Origin: Candidatus Iainarchaeum sp.
Lineage (GTDB): Archaea > Iainarchaeota > Iainarchaeia > Iainarchaeales > GW2011-AR10
Assembly (NCBI GenBank): GCA_016186855.1
Contig: JACPKT010000115.1
Span: forward strand, 1 to 6,736
Reading direction: 5' to 3'
DNA: 6,736 nt
The position numbers and the translations under genes are program-made. Below, piece after piece: positions 1 through 4,478 of the stretch (position 1 is its first letter; each line of letters starts with the position of its first letter). The notes under the pieces were generated by a model. That model had not been told where the DNA came from, did no database searches, and was given only the letters and a program-made list of their open reading frames with translations.

Positions 1-11
1 AGGTAGCTTTT

Positions 12-761
12 ATGGAACTTGTTTTGGAAAATGCGCTGATTTTGAAAAAAAGCGTGGACGCAATTTCTGTCCTAATAGATGAAGCAGAATTTGATGTGAA
101 CGAAAACGGTTTATTACTAAAGGCCACCGATCCAAGCCAGATTGCAATGGTTGACTTTGGCATGGAAAAAAAATCATTCAAGGAGTTCAAGCTAAAAGAG
201 CCTGCAAGGCTTGGAGTGGACTTGGATTTTTTTGCCTCGGTTTTAAGCAGGGCCAAAGCAGCGGACTCGCTAAGGCTTGCATTAAACGAAACAAGTTCAA
301 AGCTTTTGGTTCATTTTCTTGGAAGCAGCAAAAGGGTTTTTGAAGTTCCACTCATTGACATTAATTCTTCAAAGCTGCCCAGCCCAAAAATTGATTTTGA
401 TGCGGAAATAAAAATTCTTGCAGACGTTTTAAAAGAGGGCTTAAAGGACGCGGGCCTTGTAAGCACCCACATTACACTAGGTGTGGATGAGGAAAAGTTT
501 TTCCTGAAAGCACACTCAAGCAAGGGAAAGCTAAACCACGAGGTTTTTGCAAATGATTCAAAATCCATAATTGAAATGAAGGCAAAAAAAGAGGCAACCT
601 CGATGTTTCCACTGGACTACCTTTCAGACATGGTGAAAGGCGCTGCAAGCGATTCGCCCATAACAGTGAAGTTAAAATCCAGTGCCCCAGTGCAAATCTC
701 GTACGAAATCGACAAGGCAAAAATAAACTACTTTCTGGCGCCAAGAATAGAGAGCGAGTAA
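12..761 (+). CDS. pcn: DNA polymerase sliding clamp (archaeal PCNA)
   Basis: This is a complete 249-residue PCNA, the normal length for the archaeal family. PCNA forms a ring, usually a trimer, around DNA and tethers DNA polymerase, the flap endonuclease and ligase. Visible hallmarks in order: the first-domain helix and strand (residues 1-33), the ATDPSQIAMVDF core motif (38-49), the VPLID entry to the interdomain connecting loop (112-116, loop to about 130), a second domain with KEGLKDAG (141-148) and LDYLSDMVKGA (201-211), and the C-terminal SYEIDKAKINYFLAPRIE (230-247). The LAPRIE tail forms part of the pocket that holds PIP-box partners. The ATG at 12 follows an AGGTAG purine-rich stretch at 1-6 and aligns with the family N terminus. 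Its upstream neighbour is outside the window. A shortened paralog lies at 2859-3446, so this copy is probably the working clamp (inference). Confidence 0.96.
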   Translation: MELVLENALILKKSVDAISVLIDEAEFDVNENGLLLKATDPSQIAMVDFGMEKKSFKEFKLKEPARLGVDLDFFASVLSRAKAADSLRLALNETSSKLLVHFLGSSKRVFEVPLIDINSSKLPSPKIDFDAEIKILADVLKEGLKDAGLVSTHITLGVDEEKFFLKAHSSKGKLNHEVFANDSKSIIEMKAKKEATSMFPLDYLSDMVKGAASDSPITVKLKSSAPVQISYEIDKAKINYFLAPRIESE

Positions 762-809
762 AAGGCAAAAGCAGCGAACGTGTTTAGCTCCTTAAGTGCC
801 TGTGACGGC

Positions 810-816
810 TTTTTTT
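810..816 (+). terminator. T-tract terminator after pcn
   Basis: Seven consecutive T residues lie 49 bases after the pcn stop codon, preceded by the GC-rich stretch GTGACGGC. Archaeal RNA polymerase terminates at such T-rich runs without needing a strong hairpin. No clear stem is visible. The site separates pcn from the next promoter at 855-863. Confidence 0.4.
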
Positions 817-835
817 AGTTGGATCAAATTTGTTA

Positions 836-875
836 AATCAACCAAACATAGGTTTTTTTATAAGTTTGGTTGATT
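836..875. promoter_or_regulatory. Perfect 12-bp inverted repeat straddling the TATA box (candidate operator)
   Basis: AATCAACCAAAC at 836-847 is exactly repeated as its reverse complement GTTTGGTTGATT at 864-875. The 16-bp spacer contains the TATA-like box. A dimeric DNA-binding protein on these arms would cover the TATA box and the presumed transcription start, blocking TBP/TFB. AbiEi antitoxins of bacterial AbiE systems are known to repress their own promoter by binding inverted repeats, and the second gene of this operon is AbiEi-like. Assigning it as the repressor here is inference. A weaker arm-like match, GTTGGAT, lies at 818-824. Confidence 0.6.
855..863 (+). promoter_or_regulatory. 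TATA box of the AbiE-like operon (leaderless)
   Basis: TTTTTATAA is centred 26 bases before the ATG at 885. This is the archaeal TATA-to-start distance, so transcription would begin at or next to the A of the start codon. There is no Shine-Dalgarno-like sequence before the ATG, which fits a leaderless mRNA. The box lies between the arms of the 836-875 inverted repeat. Confidence 0.6.
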
Positions 876-884
876 CATTAAATT

Positions 885-1532
885 ATGAGGATTCCGCTTG
901 AAAAGCGCCTGAAGCGAAAGCTTCATCAGGACATTGCAGAGCTGCAGGACACTGCACTGGAGGCGGTTTATTCCATTGAGGAAAATGCGGTCTTGCATGG
1001 TGGCACAGCAATCTGGCGGTGCTTTGATGGAAACCGTTTTTCAGAGGACCTGGACTTTTATTTTAAACCCAAAAGCAAGTTTAAAGAATTATTTGAGCAA
1101 AAACTTGAATCTGTTGGGGTGAAAGTTTCAAAGTTTCGCCTCACACAAAACACTGTTTATTCAAAAGTTGAGAGCAACAAAGTTTCTGTTGCGATTGAAA
1201 TAGCTTTAAGGGAATTCAAAAAACCTGCAGTGTCAGCGTACGAAAAAATCGATGGAACAATAATTGATATTTTTACCCCTTCAGCAAATGAACTTCTGTT
1301 GGAAAAACTGTCTGCGTTCAAATCAAGGCGGCTTATTCGGGACATTTATGACGTTTTTCATTTAAGCCGCTTTGTTTTTCCAGACAAATACTTTGAAAAA
1401 AATGTTTTCAAACTGCTCGAGGGCCTGCCAGAGCCAGCAGACGAGCAAAACCTAAAAAACATTGTTTTGGCTGGTGTGGTGCCTTCCTTTGAACAAATGG
1501 TTGATGCGCTGAAAAGAAGGTTTTTGCATTGA
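885..1532 (+). CDS. abiEii: AbiEii/AbiGii-family nucleotidyltransferase (type IV toxin-like)
   Basis: This 215-residue protein has the layout of AbiEii-family nucleotidyltransferases, the toxin half of AbiE systems linked to phage abortive infection. HGGTAIWR (38-45) is the nucleotide-binding GG motif. SEDLDFYF (53-60) holds the paired catalytic acids D55 and D57 of the DxD motif. VAIEIALRE (102-110) is a likely third acidic strand. EKLSAFKSRRLIRDIYDVFHL (140-160) matches the family K-x4-K...RDxxD region, with K141, K146, R152, D153 and D156. All core residues appear intact, so the enzyme may be active. Family members modify tRNA or another NTP acceptor; the substrate here cannot be read from sequence. 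The ATG at 885 is supported by the TATA box 26 bases upstream. The TGA stop overlaps the TTG start of the next gene, implying translational coupling. A non-toxin housekeeping transferase remains possible. Confidence 0.85.
   Translation: MRIPLEKRLKRKLHQDIAELQDTALEAVYSIEENAVLHGGTAIWRCFDGNRFSEDLDFYFKPKSKFKELFEQKLESVGVKVSKFRLTQNTVYSKVESNKVSVAIEIALREFKKPAVSAYEKIDGTIIDIFTPSANELLLEKLSAFKSRRLIRDIYDVFHLSRFVFPDKYFEKNVFKLLEGLPEPADEQNLKNIVLAGVVPSFEQMVDALKRRFLH
1515..1520 (+). promoter_or_regulatory. Ribosome binding site for the TTG-started AbiEi-like gene
   Basis: AGAAGG ends 8 bases before the TTG at 1529 and lies inside the 3' end of the upstream gene. It supports the TTG start, because the same frame is closed by a TGA at 1502-1504 and no ATG or GTG occurs between that stop and the conserved N-terminal domain. 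Confidence 0.5.
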
Positions 1533-2113
1533 AATACATACAGGATTTTGTCAAACACTTTAGTGGTCGGCTGGTTTTTTCAATCCGTGATGCGCGCATT
1601 TTTTTGAAGCAAAAAAAAATTTCAAAAGGATACCTGCATTTTCTGATTCATTATCTTCTAAAAAAAGGTAAAATAAAACGCATTGCAAAAGGGGTTTACA
1701 CTTTTAAGGACGACTTGATGGCCTGTGGTTTTGCATTTTCCCCTTTTTATTATGGCTTGCAGGCGGCCCTTTCATTTCACGGTCTTTGGGACCAGACCAC
1801 AAACCCGGTGGTCATTACTAATAAAAGGGTTCGCTCTGGCCTTCGAACAATCATGGGCGGCAATGTTGTGGTTAAAAGGGTCAATTCTTCAATGCTTTTT
1901 GGCTTTGAACGCGTGCCGCATTATGGTTTTTGGATTCCGGTTTCAACTCCAGAAAAAACCTTGATTGATTTTGTTTACTTCCGGCAAAAATTCCCCACAG
2001 GCGTGCAAGAGCAATTGTTGAAAAAAACAAATCAAAAACTATTGCGCCAATATTTGAAAAAATCCCCCAAATGGGTGCAAAAGAGAGTGAAAAAAATCGT
2101 TAGGTGGCTTTAA
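1529..2113 (+). CDS. abiEi: AbiEi-like winged-helix regulator (putative type IV antitoxin)
   Basis: This 194-residue basic protein starts at TTG. Residues 1-60 form a winged-helix-like domain: helices around SIRDARIFLKQKKISKGYLH, then LLKKGKIKRIAKGVYTF, where GVYTF matches the wing strand typical of AbiEi-type regulators. Residues 71-105 (SPFYYGLQAALSFHGLWDQ, then TNKRVRSG) and 138-151 (VSTPEKTLIDFVYF) match the conserved second part of the family, known from the bacterial pattern of Y..LxxALxxHGL followed by TPEKxLxD. The C terminus (163-194) is rich in lysine and arginine, suiting DNA or RNA contact. It overlaps the toxin-like gene by 3 bases and should be made with it. In AbiE systems this protein neutralises the toxin without a tight complex and represses the operon. 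The gene lies second here, whereas AbiEi normally comes first. A nine-A run at 1611-1619 lies in its DNA-binding domain. Confidence 0.78.
   Translation: MKYIQDFVKHFSGRLVFSIRDARIFLKQKKISKGYLHFLIHYLLKKGKIKRIAKGVYTFKDDLMACGFAFSPFYYGLQAALSFHGLWDQTTNPVVITNKRVRSGLRTIMGGNVVVKRVNSSMLFGFERVPHYGFWIPVSTPEKTLIDFVYFRQKFPTGVQEQLLKKTNQKLLRQYLKKSPKWVQKRVKKIVRWL
2091..2096 (-). terminator. Candidate U-tract terminator for rpiB
   Basis: Six A residues on the + strand give a six-U run in minus-strand rpiB transcripts, about 50 bases beyond the rpiB stop and inside the 3' end of the AbiEi-like gene, where they form its lysine codons. There is no supporting hairpin, so this is a weak call based on archaeal T-tract termination. 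Confidence 0.25.
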
Positions 2114-2144
2114 ATACTACTTTCCTTTTATTGGTTTGTCTTGA

Positions 2145-2573
2145 TTACCCAATCTTTTTTACTCTTCGCACATGCCTTTCTTCTTTGCTGAAGGCCGTGC
2201 TCAAAAACGTTTCAACGAATTTGAGCGCGTCTTTTTCGGGCGTGACGCGTGCGCCAAGTGAAATCACGTTTGCGTTGTTGTGCTCGCGAGCCATCTTTGA
2301 AAGGTACTCGCTTGTGGCCTGCACTGTGCGCACTCCGCTGAATCGGTTGGCGGCAATCGCGGTGCCTGTGCCGGTTCCGCATACGAGCACGCCATAAGAG
2401 CCCTTGTTTTTTTGCACTGCTGTTGCAACTTTTTTGGCAAAATCCGGGTAGTCACAGCTTTCCGTTGAATTTGTTCCAAAATCTTTAAAGCCGATTTTTT
2501 TTTGCTCTAAAAACTGCTTGATTTTTTCCTTTAGCTTGTAGCCTGCGTGGTCTGCTCCAAGGAAAACTTTCAT
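2145..2573 (-). CDS. rpiB: Ribose-5-phosphate isomerase B (RpiB/LacAB family)
   Basis: This 142-residue cytosolic enzyme of the RpiB/LacA/LacB family interconverts ribose 5-phosphate and ribulose 5-phosphate, feeding nucleotide synthesis. Visible motifs: the N-terminal MKVFLGADHAGYKLK with the D8-H9 phosphate/sugar site, DYPDFA (41-46), the active-site VCGTGTG (64-70) with catalytic Cys65, IAANR (73-77), and REHNNANVISLGAR (96-109) with the conserved His98. The length is normal for RpiB. The frame stays open upstream to 2753, but the true start is the ATG at 2571-2573: family homology begins exactly there, and a TATA box lies 27 bases upstream. Most archaea use the unrelated RpiA, so a bacterial-type RpiB suggests horizontal acquisition or gene replacement (inference). 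It converges on the AbiEi-like gene with 31 bases between stops. Some family members act on allose or galactose phosphates, so exact substrate is unproven. Confidence 0.92.
   Translation of the reverse strand: MKVFLGADHAGYKLKEKIKQFLEQKKIGFKDFGTNSTESCDYPDFAKKVATAVQKNKGSYGVLVCGTGTGTAIAANRFSGVRTVQATSEYLSKMAREHNNANVISLGARVTPEKDALKFVETFLSTAFSKEERHVRRVKKIG
2155..2160 (+). terminator. Candidate T-tract terminator for the AbiE-like operon
   Basis: A run of six T lies 42 bases after the AbiEi-like stop codon, with a generally pyrimidine-rich stretch from 2119 onward. On the other strand it encodes the terminal lysines of RpiB. No stem is visible, so the call relies on the archaeal U-tract mode. Confidence 0.3.
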
Positions 2574-2596
2574 GAAAATTTGTTGTAGTAATCCAA

Positions 2597-2604
2597 ATTT
2601 ATAT
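2597..2604 (-). promoter_or_regulatory. TATA box of rpiB (leaderless)
   Basis: Read on the minus strand, ATATAAAT is centred about 27 bases before the rpiB ATG, and no Shine-Dalgarno-like sequence precedes the ATG. The spacing puts the transcription start at the start codon or one or two bases before it. This supports the short, 142-residue form of RpiB. Confidence 0.55.
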
Positions 2605-2643
2605 TGATATTGTCGCCCCATAAGAAAGGAAGCTTGTCTAGGG

Positions 2644-2797
2644 CTGGCATACAGAAGTTTGTGGATATTATCTCCCCATCGAAGATGGGGCACACATGGA
2701 TTGCCAGTGAATCTTTTCGCTGCAGCAAAACGATTTAAACAATATAGTGGCAACTATTCTATTGGGTTATTTTAATCAAAACTTCTGGCATATTATC
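2644..2797. repeat. Short direct and inverted repeats bracketing the intergenic hairpins
   Basis: CTGGCATA occurs at 2644-2651 and 2785-2792. ATATTATC occurs at 2665-2672 and 2790-2797. In the second copy the two words merge as CTGGCATATTATC, while in the first they are separated by 13 bases. In addition CAGAAGTTT at 2652-2660 has its exact reverse complement AAACTTCTG at 2779-2787, giving a 9-bp long-range stem. Each ATATTATC is followed within one base by a hairpin (2674-2690 and 2798-2824). Confidence 0.5.
2674..2690. other. Hairpin CCCCATC-GAA-GATGGGG
   Basis: A perfect 7-bp stem with a GAA triloop is present. It lies upstream of the rpiB TATA box on the minus strand, so it is not in the rpiB mRNA. 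It has no T-run after it on the + strand, so it is not a simple terminator. It could be part of a small RNA, a protein-binding palindrome or an end hairpin of a mobile element. Confidence 0.45.
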
Positions 2798-2824
2798 GGG
2801 CTATTGAACGAAGTGAAATAGCCC
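2798..2824 (+). other. Leader hairpin GGGCTATT...AATAGCCC
   Basis: An 8-bp perfect stem (2798-2805 with 2817-2824) encloses GAACGAAGTGA. The enclosed bases could continue the helix through two tandem G-A/A-G mismatches and an A-T and C-G pair to a GAA triloop, the same C-GAA-G cap as the hairpin at 2674-2690. It ends 34 bases before the clamp-paralog ATG and so probably lies in that mRNA's leader, if transcription starts upstream. Confidence 0.45.
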
Positions 2825-2833
2825 ATGTATGCG

Positions 2834-2855
2834 GCGTAAACCTACGCAAAGGTTT
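2834..2855 (+). promoter_or_regulatory. Mutually exclusive leader hairpins over the clamp-paralog ribosome binding site
   Basis: GCGTA (2834-2838) can pair with TACGC (2843-2847) around a four-base loop. Alternatively AAACCT (2838-2843) can pair with AGGTTT (2850-2855). The two stems share bases and cannot coexist. The second stem takes up the AGG of the AAAGG ribosome binding site (2848-2852) that lies six bases before the ATG at 2859, while the first leaves it free. This is the geometry of a translational on/off switch, but the stems are short and could be coincidental. Confidence 0.35.
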
Positions 2856-2858
2856 TTT

Positions 2859-3446
2859 ATGATTGAATTAAAGGGCGTGGACGGGTGGAAGCGAAGCATT
2901 GGCGCTGTTTCTTCTTTTATTTCAGAGGGAAACTTTAGGTTTAACGACAGCGGGCGCGCTCTTCCAAGAGAACACTTGAAAATGGATGTTACTGATTCAG
3001 AGCTTTTGTTGCAGCTTGTCGGCGAGTTTGAAAAAAGCTTTCGGCTTCCACTGATTGACGTGAGCGATGAAGAGCTGGCGCTTCCAAAGCACAAGTATGA
3101 ATGCTCTGTTGAGATAAATGCAAGGGTGTTCAAAGAGGCCTTAAAGGACGCCTCAATTTTTGGTTCTGTAGTTGTGCTAAAAACTTCTGGAGACCAGCTC
3201 ATAATTGAGGCGCGCGGAAGCAACGGCCAGCTGGTCTGCGTTTCAAAGGACAAAAAACTCATTAAGGTGAATGGTTCAACAGATGTTGTTGCCAAGTTTT
3301 CGCTGAATTTTTTGCAAAACGTTGTTCGCGAGGCAAGTCCTGAGGGCACAATTTTGCTTGAACTGAAAACCGATTCTCCAATGAAGGTCTCCTACAACAT
3401 TAACAAGAACGAGATGCGGTTTTTTTTGGCCCACATGCTTTTGTAA
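2859..3446 (+). CDS. Shortened PCNA paralog lacking part of domain 1
   Basis: This 195-residue protein is clearly PCNA-like but about 50 residues shorter than normal. The N terminus to residue 32 (ending NFRFNDSG) aligns with residues 1-33 of the clamp at 12-761. It then jumps in frame to RALPREHLKMDV, matching residue 80 onward there. About 46 residues are absent, including the DPSxIAMVDF core and a helix of domain 1. The rest is intact: FRLPLIDVSDEEL (61-73) with the connecting loop, FKEALKDAS (91-99), FLQNVVREAS (151-160) and SYNINKNEMRFFLA (178-191). The tail ends LAHMLL instead of LAPRIE. The ATG at 2859 is chosen because AAAGG precedes it and homology begins there; an upstream in-frame ATG at 2829 adds only ten residues (starting RRKPTQRFF) that do not match the family. 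priL follows directly in the same frame after one TAA. It may be a degenerate clamp, a regulatory subunit or a primase-associated factor; role unknown. Confidence 0.85.
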   Translation: MIELKGVDGWKRSIGAVSSFISEGNFRFNDSGRALPREHLKMDVTDSELLLQLVGEFEKSFRLPLIDVSDEELALPKHKYECSVEINARVFKEALKDASIFGSVVVLKTSGDQLIIEARGSNGQLVCVSKDKKLIKVNGSTDVVAKFSLNFLQNVVREASPEGTILLELKTDSPMKVSYNINKNEMRFFLAHMLL

Positions 3447-4478
3447 GTGTTTGCCGTGTTTTCAACAAAAGAGCTGAGTTTTGCGCAAAAATACCCTTTC
3501 ACCAGTTTGGCAAAAAAAATAATCAGGGAAACAGATTTTTCACTTGAAGAGATTCCTGAATCTGTGGTTTCGCGCGCCAAATTGAGCGTTTTGACTTCAT
3601 TGCAGGGAAAACAGTACAGTCCGAAAGTTGTGAATTCCGCTTCGATTTTACGGGACGAGATTTTTGCATTTCCTGTTGCAAAAATTTTTGTTTCCATAAC
3701 AAACACTGAAACGGCGTTCAGAAGATTTTCAAAAATGGTTTCAAAAAATGTTTTTTCTTATTTGGAAAAAGAACCGCCTGAAACTGTTTTTGAAATCGCA
3801 AAAGAAGCCGGTGTAAAATTTTCACTGGAAAATGCGCCGGAAATTTTTGCAAGTGTTTCCTTGCCGGCGTTTTTGTCAATTGATTTTGGCAGTGGTTTTT
3901 TCAAGCTTGTCAACCAAAAAGTTGAGGGCGGAAAAGTGCTTTTGTCAAAAAACGAGTTCATAAGGTTTGTTTCATTAAAAATTGAAAAACAGCTTTTGGA
4001 GTCTTTTCCCATTGACGTTTCAGGGGTTCCAAAAAATCTCAAATCAATTGCAAAAGAGATTTCTGCACTGGCTTTTGAATCAAAAAAAGCGGAGTTTAAG
4101 GACTTGCAGGTTTCAGGAGTGCACCCGGAGTTTTTCCCGCCCTGCATTGAAAAGCTGTACACGGACATTTTGGGTGGCAGAAACCTTAGCCACATGGAGC
4201 GTTTTGCCCTTGCAACTTTCATGCTTTCAATCGGAATGCCTGTAGAAGAAGTCATTACCCTTTACTCTTTTACGCCAAATTTTGACAGAAAAATTACAGC
4301 ATATCAAGTGACAAGACTTGCAGGAAAAGGTGGGACAAAATACTCTGCTGCAAGCTGCTCCAAAATGGCAGAGTACAAGCTCCGGTTGCCACTCTGCCCG
4401 TGCATTGAAGGCAGAATGGTTAGGCACCCAGTACAGTTTTACAAAGAAAGTTTTGCTAAAAAGCAAGCTTTAGCGTGA
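3447..4478 (+). CDS. priL: DNA primase large subunit (PriL), iron-sulfur type
   Basis: This 343-residue protein is the large subunit of the archaeal/eukaryotic two-subunit primase, which works with PriS to make RNA primers at replication forks. The N-terminal AQKYPF (13-18) matches the family start. The C-terminal iron-sulfur domain begins at HPEFFPPCIEKLY (226-238) with Cys233, continues through LSHMERFALATFMLSIGM (247-264), and ends with Cys304, Cys317, Cys319 and HPVQFY (327-332). These four cysteines could bind the 4Fe-4S cluster of PriL, although the CPC pairing of the last two is closer than I expect for the family. The start is GTG at 3447, or possibly GTG at 3456; no ATG occurs before residue 97. 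The start touches the TAA of the clamp paralog in the same frame, with no obvious Shine-Dalgarno, implying coupled translation. Its end overlaps the opposing ATPase gene by 9 bp. Confidence 0.9.
   Translation: MFAVFSTKELSFAQKYPFTSLAKKIIRETDFSLEEIPESVVSRAKLSVLTSLQGKQYSPKVVNSASILRDEIFAFPVAKIFVSITNTETAFRRFSKMVSKNVFSYLEKEPPETVFEIAKEAGVKFSLENAPEIFASVSLPAFLSIDFGSGFFKLVNQKVEGGKVLLSKNEFIRFVSLKIEKQLLESFPIDVSGVPKNLKSIAKEISALAFESKKAEFKDLQVSGVHPEFFPPCIEKLYTDILGGRNLSHMERFALATFMLSIGMPVEEVITLYSFTPNFDRKITAYQVTRLAGKGGTKYSAASCSKMAEYKLRLPLCPCIEGRMVRHPVQFYKESFAKKQALA

Larger units (their letters stand above)
2620..2858. other. Structured non-coding intergenic region between rpiB and the clamp paralog
   Basis: The 285-bp gap between rpiB and the next gene contains no credible ORF. 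Beyond the rpiB promoter it holds a dense set of hairpins and short repeats: the stem at 2674-2690, a bulged palindrome TTTTCGCTGCAGCAAAA at 2714-2730, an arm pair TTGCCA/TGGCAA (2701-2706 and 2748-2753), the stem at 2798-2824 and a switch-like pair at 2834-2855. No tRNA T-loop (GGTTCGAAT-like) or CRISPR-like periodic repeat is seen. AT-rich stretches such as TTTAAACAATATAG (2734-2747) or TTATTTTAA (2767-2775) could be TATA elements for the downstream operon, but none is convincing. A small RNA or the remnant of a non-coding mobile element is possible. Confidence 0.4.

Noticed and set aside
2104..2397. Plus-strand open frame of 97 codons opposite rpiB
   Set aside because: It is antisense to a strongly supported enzyme gene and has no recognisable motif or upstream signal.
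2674..2690. Intrinsic terminator
   Set aside because: Neither strand has a T-run directly after the stem, and it does not follow the end of any gene.
2574..2753. In-frame upstream extension of RpiB by 60 residues
   Set aside because: RpiB homology begins exactly at MKVFLGADHAG, a TATA box sits 27 bases before that ATG, and the extension resembles no known domain. The open frame is chance.
2829..2858. Earlier ATG for the clamp paralog
   Set aside because: It adds ten residues not seen in PCNA and overlaps the leader hairpins; the ATG at 2859 has AAAGG at good spacing and aligns with the family start.
2600..2860. tRNA gene or CRISPR array in the hairpin-rich intergenic region
   Set aside because: No T-loop consensus, cloverleaf or CCA-proximal pairing was found, and the repeats are too short and not regularly spaced for CRISPR.
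3758..4255. Long minus-strand open frame opposite priL
   Set aside because: It is a shadow of priL codon composition, is serine/phenylalanine rich and has no family motifs.
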